The notes below the pieces were generated by a model. It did no database searches. It was not told where the DNA came from and saw nothing but the letters and a program-made list of their open reading frames with translations. The translations under genes and the position numbers were made by a program. This document shows, in pieces, positions 35,105 through 44,722 of a stretch of DNA of 64,000 nt (within the stretch, counting starts at the first letter, position 1; every line of letters starts with the position of its first letter). The stretch spans positions 406,103-470,102 of the forward strand of contig NZ_JAGPXX010000002.1 of assembly GCF_018070345.1 (NCBI RefSeq), read 5' to 3'. Source of the stretch: Streptomyces sp. F63 (GTDB lineage: Bacteria > Actinomycetota > Actinomycetes > Streptomycetales > Streptomycetaceae).

Positions 35105-35353
35105 ATGCCCGAGAACGCGACGACCACGACTCCCGAGTTGTACGACCTCCCCCTCACCGGTGCGGTCTTCTCGAAGGCCTGTGGCGGCAATACCCATCCG
35201 GACGGCGAGTCCTGTGTGACGCTCGCCAAGGTCGGTGAGAACGTGTGGGCCCTCGGTGACAGCAAGCGGCCGGAGGCCGAGCCGCTGCGGTTCACCACGG
35301 ACGAGCTCCTGGCGGCCGGTATCGAGCCGGGGCGCTTCGGGCTCTCCGCGTAG
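35105..35353 (+). CDS. Divergent DUF397-type protein
   Basis: An 82-residue protein (ELYDLPLTGAVFSKACGGNTHPDGESCVTLAKV, then ALGDSKRPEAEPLRFTTDELLAAGI). The F-x-K-S-like start is altered to FSKACGG, and the central D-S-K-x-P motif is kept, so it is a distant DUF397 member. AAAGG lies 7 nt before the ATG. It is the expected partner of the XRE protein encoded just upstream. Confidence 0.82.
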   Translation: MPENATTTTPELYDLPLTGAVFSKACGGNTHPDGESCVTLAKVGENVWALGDSKRPEAEPLRFTTDELLAAGIEPGRFGLSA

Positions 35354-35524
35354 CAGATCCTGATCCCGCACGGTCCCCTTGCCGTTCTTCGCTGCCCGCG
35401 CCCGTCACGCCCATTCCGGCCGTCGTCGTTGGATCCCCATGGGGCCCGTTCCCACGGCGGCGTCGGTGCGGCGGGGCGGGCGCGGCGGAGGCCGGTGGGA
35501 GACCCCTCCGGAAAGCGAACCGCC

Positions 35525-36088
35525 GTGCACTTTCACGGATATCTGTGGGTCGGCGAGAAAGCCGAATTCGACAAGGAGTCCCGGCGGCGACTGCCCGTGG
35601 AGCCGTGGCCCGGCGCCGATCCCGACGCGAGCGCTCAGCGGGTGGCCCTGCACCGCACGTTGACGGAGGAGTTCCTGCGGTCGCCGCTGCCGCCCATCGA
35701 GGTGGCGCTCTGGCTGCTCAAGCCGGCCCGGCTGGTGGCCGGTTCCTGGGACGGGGCGGAGAGCGCCGCGGCCTGGCTCGGGGCACGGCTGGAGGAATAC
35801 GCGCCGCGTTTCGAGCCCCCGGCCGGCGGTGGCGCCGCCCATCTGCGCGGACTGGTCGGCCGGCTGACTGGCACGCTGCTGCGGGGCGGTGATGTCTCCC
35901 TCGGCTACTACCTCGGGGCGCCCGCCTTTCTGTCCCTGGCCGTCGTGGCCTGCTCACCCAATCGCGCCGCGCCGGGGCTGCCCTGCCCGGAACGGGCGGA
36001 GGGGCGGGCGGACGGGCGGGCGACGGCCCGGGACGAGGGCCCGGGATTCCAACCGGCTCCGGCCTCCGGCGCGCATCCGGCTGCGTAG
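35525..36088 (+). CDS. Protein of unknown function following the DUF6879 module
   Basis: A 187-residue protein starting GTG 35525 (HFHGYLWVGEKAEFDKESR) with GGAAAG 9 nt upstream. The central part is helical (VALHRTLTEEFLRSPLPPIEVALWLLKPARLV, then GLVGRLTGTLLRGGDVSLGYYLG), ending in a segment AFLSLAVVACSPN that is mildly hydrophobic. The last about 45 residues are low complexity. No known domain is recognised; expression is plausible but not certain. Confidence 0.6.
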   Translation: MHFHGYLWVGEKAEFDKESRRRLPVEPWPGADPDASAQRVALHRTLTEEFLRSPLPPIEVALWLLKPARLVAGSWDGAESAAAWLGARLEEYAPRFEPPAGGGAAHLRGLVGRLTGTLLRGGDVSLGYYLGAPAFLSLAVVACSPNRAAPGLPCPERAEGRADGRATARDEGPGFQPAPASGAHPAA

Positions 36089-36133
36089 GCGGTGCGGCGG
36101 CGGCCGGGCGGTCCGCAGCGCGATGTCTCGGCG

Positions 36134-36922
36134 TCAGCCGCCCACGTCCACGTTGTTGTTCGGGGCGCCGTCGCCCTCCGGCGGGAGGTCTCCTCGCTCC
36201 GGCTGCTGTCCGCCGCCGCCCGCGCCGCCCGCTCCCTCGCCTCCCGTGCCGTTCCCCGCGTCCGGGAGCGGCGGGAGGAGGGCGTGCAGTTCCGCGTCGT
36301 CCGCCGGGTGTACGTCCCCGGCCGCGCTGCGCAGGACCCTGCGGTCGGCGCTCTCCCGGTCGGCGGTGAGCCGCACCACGTGGCCGTCCTCCGGGCGGGC
36401 GTACTCGTGTGCGTCGCCCGAGGTGCGGTACCAGGCGTCGCCGTCCCGCTCGCACACCACCTTCCCGCCGTCTCCGCCGCCGCCACCGGAGGCGAGCGGA
36501 GTCCGCTCGCAGTTCTCCTCGTCGAGCGTTCCCCGGTCCACCGACAGCTGGACCGTGCCGCCGCCCGGCGCGGCGACGTACATCGCCGAGAAGCCGTCGC
36601 CGCCGTAGACGCCGACCGACTGCTGCGCGCGCTCGAAGCCCGGCACCTCGGCCACGTAGATCAGCTCGATCGCCGAGCCCATCCATCGCGCCCGCTCCTC
36701 GAGTTCGGCCCTGGGCGGCACGGAGGCTCCGGCCGACCCGGGTGATCCGGGTGATCCGGGTGATCCGGCGGTGGCGGGCGCGCCGGCCGCCGTGGGGGAA
36801 CCGCCGTCCTCGCCCGCCGGGCGTTCCGTCCCGCAGCCGGTGAGGAGGACTGCGGCAGCGGTGAGAGCGGTGAGGGACGGCGGTAAGAGCGGGGTCCTGA
36901 CGATGCGTTGACGGGAGGTCAT
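36134..36922 (-). CDS. Lipoprotein of unknown function
   Basis: A 262-residue protein whose signal ends in the lipobox LLTGC. The mature protein begins with a Ser/Pro/Gly linker containing GSPGSPGSPGS, encoded by a perfect GGGTGATCC-type tandem repeat. A globular part follows (ELEERARWMGSAIELIYVAEVPG, LSVDRGTLDEENCERTPL, KVVCERDGDAWYRTSG) with a Cys pair, then a Gly-rich tail. The ATG at 36922 has GGAAG 10 nt upstream; an ATG 9 bp earlier is possible. It is probably a surface-anchored binding protein; no family is recognised. Confidence 0.75.
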   Translation of the reverse strand: MTSRQRIVRTPLLPPSLTALTAAAVLLTGCGTERPAGEDGGSPTAAGAPATAGSPGSPGSPGSAGASVPPRAELEERARWMGSAIELIYVAEVPGFERAQQSVGVYGGDGFSAMYVAAPGGGTVQLSVDRGTLDEENCERTPLASGGGGGDGGKVVCERDGDAWYRTSGDAHEYARPEDGHVVRLTADRESADRRVLRSAAGDVHPADDAELHALLPPLPDAGNGTGGEGAGGAGGGGQQPERGDLPPEGDGAPNNNVDVGG

Positions 36923-36961
36923 GGCCCGCATTCTTCCGCACGCCCTGGGGCCGGGCAGGCC

Positions 36962-37204
36962 GTCTCGGTCGGATTACCGGCCAACGCGATCCTGGCTGCC
37001 GGCCGGGTCGATCCGACGGCGTTCTCCGCGTTCTCCGACGCCGGCCGGAGCTGGACGCGCATCAATGACGACCTGTACCGGTTCGGTGGCCCGCCCGTAT
37101 CGCTCACCGGGGATCCGGACCGCTACGGCCGGGTGTACCCGAGCGGCTGCGGCCGCGGCATCTTCTACGGCGACCCGTCCGGTTCCGGGACGGCGGAGCG
37201 GTGA
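36962..37204 (+). pseudogene. Relic of a GH74 xyloglucanase C-terminus
   Basis: The frame reads AFSAFSDAGRSWTRINDD, then GGPPVSLTGDPDRYGRVYPSG and GRGIFYGDP. This matches the last propeller blade of GH74 enzymes ([39 protein letters not shown]). Only about 65 residues remain of a domain of about 700, there is no ribosome site or signal peptide, and the 5' part overlaps the lipoprotein promoter. It is therefore a degraded gene fragment. It lies beside GH10 and GH43 genes, which suggests a once larger plant-wall locus. Confidence 0.72.
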
Positions 37205-37345
37205 GCGGGGTCTCCCGGGCAGCGTCGGCGCCCACGGCCGGAGGCACCACGCGGCCGTGATCACCCGCTCGGCCGGCACCCGGCGGACCGCGGGTTCCCC
37301 GCCACCGGCGCGGGACCGCCCGGTCCGTGGCGGCCGGCGGGCACC

Positions 37346-37384
37346 GGGCCGTCACGCCCCACCCCCGGAAGGGCGTGACGGTCC
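37346..37384 (-). terminator. Terminator after the GH10 xylanase gene
   Basis: GGGCCGTCACGCCC (37346-37359) pairs with 37371-37384 over 14 bp with a single G-U-type mismatch and an 11-nt loop. It begins about 12 bp past the xylanase stop codon. Confidence 0.85.
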
Positions 37385-37396
37385 CGGCCGCGGGGG

Positions 37397-38548
<1,152 letters not shown>

Positions 38549-40180
38549 TCAGGGAGTGGTGAGGTCGAACCGGGGCACGCGCACCGAGCCGCCGAGCGCC
38601 CGGGTGGCGTAGTTGAAGATCGCGTAGCGGTATCCCATGAAGAACCGCCAGTCGTTGCCCATGGTGAACGCGGGTCCCAGACGGGTGAAGGTGGTGCCGT
38701 CGGTGCTGTAGGAGAAGGTGCCCGGGCGGGGCGCGCCGGGCCGGATGTCGGCCTGGGCCCGCAGCCAGACCCGGGTGCCGGAGATCGTGGTGCCCGCCGC
38801 TTCGCTGCCGGTGCCGGTGGTGTTCCAGTTGGTGTCCATGGTCAGCCCGTTCACCATCACCACGCGCGCCGTGCCGCCGTCCCGCCGGACGCCGATCCAC
38901 GCCGAGGAGTCGCGCAGCAGTGCGAGCCCGGCCCGGTCGCCGTCCCGCATCCCCGCGAAGTCGAGTTCGATCGTCGCGGTGGAGGTAGGGCCCTGAATGC
39001 GGTGGGTGAGGGTGTTGCGGGCCCAGTAGAGGTCGTTCGTGACGGTGGCGGTGCGCAGGGTGAGGCCGCCGCCGGCGGACCATCTGCTGTTGTCCGGGTT
39101 GTGGTTCCACTCCCACTGCGGCTTGAGGCCGGCGCCGTCGAAGGTGTCGGCACCGGTCATGGGGGTGACCGGGCGGGCGGGCAGCGGGCTGTCGTAGGAG
39201 GTGCCCCAGGCGCCGCCCGCCAGCTGGATCTGCGGCCAGCCGTCCCCGGTCCAGGAGACCGGCGCCAGAACGGGGACGCGGCCGCCCGGATAGGCGTCCA
39301 CGAAGGCCATGTAGAACCAGGCGCCGTTCTGTGTCTGCACCAGGCCGCCCTGGTGGGGCACTCCGCCCCCGGGCACCGGCCCGCGGAGGTCGAGGAGGAC
39401 CTGGCGCAGGGTGTAGGGGCCGAAGGGCCCGCTCGTCGACTGCAGGATGTACTGGCCGTTGGCCGGGCGGGTCAGGAAGATGTAGTACCGGCCGTTGATC
39501 TTGTAGAAGCGGGCGCCCTCCAGTGTCCCGATGCTCGACGGCGTGGAGAAGACCTGCTGGTTGCGTATCTGGCTGCGCCCGTCGGCGGACAACTGCGCGA
39601 CGCTGATGGTGGTGTTGCCGTGGGCCACGTACAGGCTGTCGTCGTCGACGAGCAGGCCCGCGTCGTAGTAGACCTGCGGGAGTTCCGCGTGCCGGCTCCA
39701 GGGGCCCTCCACGGAGCGGGCGGTGTAGAGGTACGTCCGCGCGAAGTCGATCTGCCCGAGCCAGTAGAAGGTGCTGTTGCTGCGGCGGTAGGCCAGGGAG
39801 GAGGCCCAGACCCCGCGGACGTAGCCCCGGCCGCCGTTCAGGTCGTACTTGGCCCCGAAGTCCAGCGAGGGCAGGGAGTGCCCGGCGAACTCCCAGTTGA
39901 CCAGGTCGTACGAGCGGAGGATCGGGGCGCCCGGCGAGTAGTGCATCGAGGAGGCCGAGTAGTAGTAGGTGTCCCCGACGCGGATGATGTCGATGTCCGC
40001 GAAGTCCTGCCAGAGAACGGGGTTGGTGAAGGCGGCGAGGGGTCCCGCCGACTCCTGCGCGGTGGGGACGGCGGGGGCCGGGGACACGGCTTGCGCGCCG
40101 GGGGTGGCCGACGCCACCGCCAGACCCGTGGCGGTGGTGAGCAAACCTCTTCGGCTCAACGGAAGCTGGAGCCAGGACAT
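38549..40180 (-). CDS. Secreted GH43 beta-xylosidase/arabinofuranosidase-type enzyme
   Basis: A 543-residue glycosidase. AAGGAG lies before the ATG at 40180. The N-terminus SRRGLLTTATG is a twin-arginine signal, so it is exported folded. Five-bladed GH43 landmarks: NPVLWQDFADIDIIRVGDTYY (general base Asp near 62-64), VYYDAGLLVDDD (modulator Asp) and GTLEGARFYKINGRYYIF (acid Glu). The last about 190 residues form the beta-sandwich seen in GH43 xylosidases (TFDGAGLKPQWEWNHNPDNSRW, FDGAG-type start). It should release xylose or arabinose from oligomers made by the GH10 neighbour. A likely promoter lies about 600 bp upstream. Confidence 0.92.
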   Translation of the reverse strand: MSWLQLPLSRRGLLTTATGLAVASATPGAQAVSPAPAVPTAQESAGPLAAFTNPVLWQDFADIDIIRVGDTYYYSASSMHYSPGAPILRSYDLVNWEFAGHSLPSLDFGAKYDLNGGRGYVRGVWASSLAYRRSNSTFYWLGQIDFARTYLYTARSVEGPWSRHAELPQVYYDAGLLVDDDSLYVAHGNTTISVAQLSADGRSQIRNQQVFSTPSSIGTLEGARFYKINGRYYIFLTRPANGQYILQSTSGPFGPYTLRQVLLDLRGPVPGGGVPHQGGLVQTQNGAWFYMAFVDAYPGGRVPVLAPVSWTGDGWPQIQLAGGAWGTSYDSPLPARPVTPMTGADTFDGAGLKPQWEWNHNPDNSRWSAGGGLTLRTATVTNDLYWARNTLTHRIQGPTSTATIELDFAGMRDGDRAGLALLRDSSAWIGVRRDGGTARVVMVNGLTMDTNWNTTGTGSEAAGTTISGTRVWLRAQADIRPGAPRPGTFSYSTDGTTFTRLGPAFTMGNDWRFFMGYRYAIFNYATRALGGSVRVPRFDLTTP

Positions 40181-40744
40181 GGGTGACGTCTCCTTACATG
40201 GCGGAGGGGGGTGGGCCCGGGAGAGCGTGGGCGGGCCGCGCCGCGGGGGTGCGTCCGTCAGGCGCCGCGCGCCGAACGGACGGTGGAGCCGGGGAACACG
40301 CCGGCGGTCCGGTGGCCGGAGCGGGCGGGGGCGGTCGCGGGCACAGCGGCGCCCGCGGCCCCGCCGGCGCTCGGACGCGGCGAGGTGTGCCGTTCTCCGT
40401 GCACGGAGGGCTCCTGTGGGAGTGAGGGAACTGGTGGGTGGAGCGGGGACCCGTTCCGGGCGTACTCGCCGTCGGCGGCTGCCGGGACCGGGGCGACCGG
40501 CCCGGGGCCACGCCGCGCCCGGAGGGGGGTGGCCGGCCCGCCGCCGGGACGGCGGGCTGCGCGGACAGCGGATACGGGCATACCGGACTCCAGGCGGCGG
40601 TTGGGGCCCGCCACACGGACACCGGGTGCGATCTTGCGACTCCGGCACGGTGACGCGCGTGGGTGGCCTTACCGGAACAGATGGTGCTGTGCGGTCGCAC
40701 TCGGCCCGGGCGGTACGCGCAGCACGGACCCCGAAACTGGCGCG

Positions 40745-40775
40745 TTCGTGATTTCGAACACTGGTCGTGACTTCG
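40745..40775. promoter_or_regulatory. 12-bp direct repeats downstream of a predicted promoter
   Basis: TTCGTGATTTCG (40745-40756) and GTCGTGACTTCG (40764-40775) match at 10 of 12 positions and are offset by 19 bp, about two helical turns. They begin just past the predicted start site of the minus-strand promoter at 40786-40813, an operator-like arrangement. I do not recognise the motif. Confidence 0.5.
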
Positions 40776-40785
40776 GACAGTCAGG

Positions 40786-40813
40786 ATGATAGAAGCTTCG
40801 GGGAGTTCGTCAA
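40786..40813 (-). promoter_or_regulatory. Predicted HrdB-type promoter facing the GH43-GH10 genes
   Basis: On the minus strand TTGACG (40813-40808), a 16-bp spacer and TATCAT (40791-40786) form a good -35/-10 pair. Transcription would start near 40779 and run through about 600 nt of non-coding leader before the GH43 start at 40180. No gene is recognised in 40181-40785, so the leader may be regulatory or may once have held another gene. Confidence 0.55.
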
Positions 40814-41198
40814 TACGTGCGGCGTTGCCCGCCGTTGACCGCCTCCGCCACGGGCGGCCGCCCGGCGCTCCCGGGTCCCGCCCCGGGCCGGGGTCTCACG
40901 GCGCTCGGGACCGCGGCGCACCGATCGGCCGCGTGCCGCCCCACGGGCGCCGCGGCAGGCGCCTGCCTCACTGGCAGCGGAGCATGCCGCCGCCCGAGGA
41001 GGGGGGTGGCGCAGGAGGGCGACCGGCCCGGCGTCCGAGCCCGAACCACGATCAGCTCGCCATCGCCCGCGACATCTCCACGACAGAGCCAACAGCCCCG
41101 AAAGCGCCGTGCGCGCCCACCCGTTGACATCCGCACGCGATGCCGGCGACACCAGCCGCGGTCGGTCACCGCCGAAAGGCGGACGGAGCCCGCCAGGA

Positions 41199-41242
41199 CG
41201 GTGACGGCGGTGACGGCAGGCGGTGACGGCGGTGACGGCAGG
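41199..41242. repeat. Two perfect 22-bp tandem repeats in a gene-free stretch
   Basis: The unit runs 41199-41220 and repeats exactly at 41221-41242; each unit itself contains GGTGACGGC twice. The surrounding region 40814-41446 has no gene I can support: open frames on both strands are Arg/Pro/Gly-rich and lack ribosome sites. Confidence 0.85.
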
Positions 41243-41446
41243 CTCCGGGGCCCCCGGGAGGCCGCCCCGGTCCCGGCGGGGCGGGACGGCGGAGGCAGGC
41301 CGCAGCGGAGCCGCCGTCAGCCGGCCGGCTCCGCCGCGCCCCCCGTCGTTCAGCCGGGGCGCCTCACCGTCCCCCTGTCCCCCGTCGTTCCCCGAGGTCG
41401 CCCGGCTCTCTTCCGTCGTCCTGCTGTCGCCCCCTGCTCCCTGCGC

Positions 41447-42028
41447 TCAGTCGGGGATCAGCTCACCGTCCTCCACATGGAAACGGTGGACCGGTGAGCA
41501 GCCGATGGACGGGGTGATCAGCAGGCTGACCTCGATCGGCTCCAACTGGGCGTTGGACGTGGAGAATTCGCAGACCGCGCCATCGCCCGTCAGCGGGTAC
41601 CAGAACCAGCCGTTCCGCTCCCCGACGGTCGCCCGATCCTCCTCGATCCAGCGGCCGCGCGCCTTGGTGTAGATGGCCAGCCGGACGGTGGCGGCCAGGC
41701 GGTCGACGCGTGAGCGCACCGCCGTCAGCGTGATCAGACGGTCGTCACCGAGCCTGGCCGCCGCGATCCGCTCCGTCCGGTGGGGCCAGTGGCGGTTGGC
41801 GTCGGCGGCCCCGGCGGCTCCGGCCGCCTCCGTCGCCTGCCCGGCCTCGGTCGCCGTGGCGCCGCTCGCCCCCGGCAGCAGCGCCGCTGCGCACAGAGCC
41901 GTCACGGCGAGCAGGGTGGCGATGCGCCTGCGGTCGCCGCGGCGGCCGCGGGCCGGCGCGGCGACGGCCGCGCCCGGCCCCGGCCGTCCCGGCTGCTCCG
42001 GGCGCTCCAGGTGGTTTCGGTACCTCAT
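41447..42028 (-). CDS. Exported protein of unknown function
   Basis: A 193-residue protein starting MRYRNHLERPEQ with AGAAGGAGA upstream. A long basic N-region precedes a hydrophobic segment (about residues 37-57, IATLLAVTALCAAALLPGASG), consistent with a signal peptide or anchor. The mature part has RLGDDRLITLTAVRSRVDRLAATVRLAIYTKARGRW and a C-terminal Cys pair (AVCEFS, SIGCSP). The pattern suggests a small extracellular beta-domain. No family is recognised. Confidence 0.75.
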   Translation of the reverse strand: MRYRNHLERPEQPGRPGPGAAVAAPARGRRGDRRRIATLLAVTALCAAALLPGASGATATEAGQATEAAGAAGAADANRHWPHRTERIAAARLGDDRLITLTAVRSRVDRLAATVRLAIYTKARGRWIEEDRATVGERNGWFWYPLTGDGAVCEFSTSNAQLEPIEVSLLITPSIGCSPVHRFHVEDGELIPD

Positions 42029-42155
42029 GTGTCTCCTTCTCTCCACGAGGAGCGGGCGCCGCGGTGAACGGACGGAACTTCCGTACCGCTGGATAACGCC
42101 CCTTTTCACCCCTCTGGGTTGGCAGACACATAGCCGACGAATGCGGTTGCATCCG

Positions 42156-42183
42156 GACACCCGAACGGGCTATTCCGGGTGTC
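42156..42183. terminator. Hairpin between the exported protein gene and the DinB gene
   Basis: GACACCCG (42156-42163) pairs perfectly with CGGGTGTC (42176-42183) around a 12-nt loop, about 130 bp upstream of the exported protein gene and about 180 bp past the DinB gene. It may terminate DinB transcription or act as an operator. The rest of 42029-42362 shows nothing. Confidence 0.5.
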
Positions 42184-42362
42184 TCCGTTCCCTCTCCGGG
42201 GGCAGCGCGTGCGCGAAGGCCGGCCCCGGTGCGGTGGGGACCGGGGCCGGGGCCGGCGCCGGGTTCGCGGCCTTCGCCGTCCGTTCCCGCCCGCCCGAGT
42301 GCCGCCGGCCGCGTTCCCGGCTCCGGCCCCCGGGCGGCCGCCCGGCCGCGTACGGCCGCCCG

Positions 42363-42950
42363 TCAGCCCCCGGCGGGCGGGGTCCAGCCGGGGTCGCGGC
42401 CGGTCAGGGCCAGCAGTTTCTCGAAGTCCGTCGCGCCGTCCGGCACCGGGGCGGGCTCCCCGAAGGCCCCGTACCGCCGCCCCATCGGCGCCATCTCGGC
42501 CACCGGCGCGGCGAGTTCGCGGACGCAGCCCGGGTCCGGGGTGAAGTCCTGACCGGTGGCCCGGGCCAGATCCCAGGGGTGCGTGGTGAGGTCGAGCAGG
42601 ATCATGTGGCCCACGGTGCGCGCCGGGAGGTCCATCGCCCCGGTCCGGCCCTCTTCCGCGCCCGGCGCCGCCCACGCCTCGGCCAGGCGCGCGGTCTCCT
42701 CGGCGAAGGCGTCGCGCCAGCCGTCGCCAATGCGGGCGAGGTGGTCGGGGGTGGTGGTGAAGTCGGCCTCCTTCCGGGCGGCCAGCGCCTGGAAGCCGAT
42801 GACCACGTGGAGGAGGTGGTTGAGCAGGTCGCGCACGGTGTAGTCGGCGCAGGGCGTGGGCGCGCCGAGCCGGCCGTCGCCGATGTCCCGGACGACCGGC
42901 ACGGCCTGCCGCGCCGCCGCTTCGAGCAGTTCGCTGATTTTCGTCGTCAT
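42363..42950 (-). CDS. TIGR03086-type DinB/mycothiol-transferase-fold protein
   Basis: A 195-residue four-helix protein. The metal-binding His are visible in VRDLLNHLLHVVIGFQAL and in LLDLTTHPWDLARATGQ, matching the TIGR03086 group related to mycothiol-dependent maleylpyruvate isomerase. Actinobacteria use these proteins with mycothiol for detoxification or transfer reactions; the substrate is unknown. It is divergent from the AraC regulator, which may control it. Confidence 0.9.
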   Translation of the reverse strand: MTTKISELLEAAARQAVPVVRDIGDGRLGAPTPCADYTVRDLLNHLLHVVIGFQALAARKEADFTTTPDHLARIGDGWRDAFAEETARLAEAWAAPGAEEGRTGAMDLPARTVGHMILLDLTTHPWDLARATGQDFTPDPGCVRELAAPVAEMAPMGRRYGAFGEPAPVPDGATDFEKLLALTGRDPGWTPPAGG

Positions 42951-43027
42951 GCGCCCGACGCTACGGGCGCCCGGCGCGGGCCGGCTTGAAGAAACGCGCC
43001 ATAGGATCAGGGCCGTGGCAGGCCGGC

Positions 43028-43984
43028 ATGGCGGGTCCGAGGCGTGATACCCGGGGCATCGTGGACGCCCCGGAGCTCTTCGCGCGCGTACGCTTCCGGC
43101 GCCGCCTGCCGTACGCCGAGCCGCTGCGCCGGTACGTGGAGCACTACTGGCTGATCGACTGGGATCTCGACGAGCCGTACGTCACCCATGTCGTGCCGCA
43201 CCCGAGCGTCAACCTCGTCTTTCAGCGGTACGGGAACGGGACGGAACCCGGGCCCGGGGCCGGGTCCGGATCCGGATTCGGTGAACTCGCCGGGATCGGG
43301 CTGGAGTTGTTCACCCGGAAGCTGGCGGGGGCCGGGCGGGTGTGCGGGGTGCAGTTCCGGCCGGGCGGCTTCCGGCCGTTCGCGCCCGGCCGGCCGGTGT
43401 CGCACTGGACGGGACGGCGGCTGCCGCACACGGAGGTCTTCCCCGATCCCTCCGGAACCGCCGCAGGCACCGGGACCGCGCCCGGAGCCGCCGGCGGTTG
43501 CGGGCTGCTCTCCGTCCCCGGTTCGGCGGGCGCCCCGGCCGCCGTCCTGGAGCCGGCCGAGGAGGACGAACGCATCGCCGCCCTCGACGCCTTCCTCCTC
43601 GCGGCCGGCCCGGAGCCGGATCCGCGGGCGGACCTGGCGATGGACCTCGTCCACCGCATCCGTACGGACCGCTCCGTCCGCCGGGTCGCCGAGTTCGCCG
43701 CGGCGGAGGGGGTTTCGGTGCGTACGCTGCAGCGGCTGTTCACCGCGTACGTGGGCGTCGGCCCCAAGTGGGTCCTCCTGCGCTACCGCATCCACGAGGC
43801 CCTGGAGCGGGCGACCGGAGAGAGGGCCGTGGACTGGCCCAGGCTCGCGGCCGAGCTCGGCTACAGCGATCAGGCCCATCTCGTACGGGACTTCACGGCG
43901 ACGGTGGGCGTGCCGCCGACCGCTTACGCGAAACCGGACGAGTCCGGGGGCGGTCGGCCGGGGCCCCGCCCCCGGCCCGCATGA
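43028..43984 (+). CDS. AraC-family regulator
   Basis: A 318-residue activator-type protein. The N-terminal half carries the sensor domain common in Streptomyces (PYAEPLRRYVEHYWLIDWDLDEP, VTHVVPHPSVNLVFQ, VCGVQFRPGGFRPF). The C-terminal half holds the two helix-turn-helix motifs (RRVAEFAAAEGVSVRTLQRLFTAYVGVGPKWVLLRYRI, then WPRLAAELGYSDQAHLVRDFTATVGVPPTAY). The ATG at 43028 is chosen, but its ribosome site is weak and a start up to 42 bp earlier is possible. It is divergent from the DinB gene, 77 bp apart, a usual arrangement for regulator and target. Confidence 0.92.
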   Translation: MAGPRRDTRGIVDAPELFARVRFRRRLPYAEPLRRYVEHYWLIDWDLDEPYVTHVVPHPSVNLVFQRYGNGTEPGPGAGSGSGFGELAGIGLELFTRKLAGAGRVCGVQFRPGGFRPFAPGRPVSHWTGRRLPHTEVFPDPSGTAAGTGTAPGAAGGCGLLSVPGSAGAPAAVLEPAEEDERIAALDAFLLAAGPEPDPRADLAMDLVHRIRTDRSVRRVAEFAAAEGVSVRTLQRLFTAYVGVGPKWVLLRYRIHEALERATGERAVDWPRLAAELGYSDQAHLVRDFTATVGVPPTAYAKPDESGGGRPGPRPRPA

Positions 43985-44314
43985 CGACGTGAGACCGGAC
44001 CACGGGGCAGGCCGCGTCCGGCGGAACTCCCCATGCCGTGACCAGGGTTCCGGCACGGAGACCGGACACGCCGGACGGGCCGGTCACCGCGAAAAACCCT
44101 TGGCCAAATCGCTGGGCGGAGCGGCAGGCTGAGGCACCAACCGCTCCGCGTCCCCGCCGGCTCCGTCCCGGCCCGTGCCGCATCCGGGCGGCCCTCCGCC
44201 ATGCCCGCCATGCCCGCTCCGCCTGTCCGGGGCAGCCCGCCCCCGCACTGCCCCGCCCCGCGCCCGCGCTCGCGTCCCGTCCGCCACCTGCCAGTCCCCT
44301 ACGGAGGCCCCCTC

Positions 44315-44587
44315 ATGCACTACGACATCCATTTACGGCTCCACGAGATACGGGCCACCGAGCTCCGCCGTGACGCCGGCACCCTCCTCCCCCTCACCGA
44401 ACCTCCGCCGGGCCCGCGCCTCCGTTCCGGTGCCGCTTCCGGCCCGGGGGTCCTGGCCGGCCTCCGGACCCCGCTGCCGCTGCGCCTGCGCCTGCGCCTC
44501 CACGTGGGCTGGACGCTGGTGGAGGTGGGGCTCCGTCTCGTACAGCAGCCGGGGAAGCGGCTGAGGACGGAATCGCTGCGTGGCTGA
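44315..44587 (+). CDS. Small protein of unknown function with an early TTA codon
   Basis: A 90-residue protein (MHYDIHLRLHEIRATELRRDAG, then a Pro/Gly-rich middle, then LRLRLHVGWTLVEVGLRLVQQPG). GGAGG lies 7 nt before the ATG. Codon 7 is TTA (44333-44335), so its translation should depend on bldA. N-terminal sequences of this type recur in Streptomyces small proteins. No function is proposed. The 330 bp upstream (43985-44314) holds nothing recognisable. Confidence 0.7.
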   Translation: MHYDIHLRLHEIRATELRRDAGTLLPLTEPPPGPRLRSGAASGPGVLAGLRTPLPLRLRLRLHVGWTLVEVGLRLVQQPGKRLRTESLRG

Positions 44588-44722
44588 ATCGCGGTGCGGG
44601 CCACGCCCGATGCGTCGGACCGGGGCACGGCCCGCCCGGGCAGCAGCCCTGCCCGGGCGGTTTCATCCGGATCACCGCGGGGGCGAGTGATGGCGGCGGT
44701 TCCCCGGTGGCATCCTGGAGCG

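Noticed and set aside
36908..37204. A functional 98-residue gene
   Set aside because: Only the last GH74 blade is recognisable, there is no ribosome site or signal peptide, and the start overlaps the neighbouring lipoprotein's start, so it is treated as a relic.
40786..41497. Several open frames on both strands in the region upstream of GH43
   Set aside because: No ribosome sites, low-complexity composition, and no family motif on either strand.
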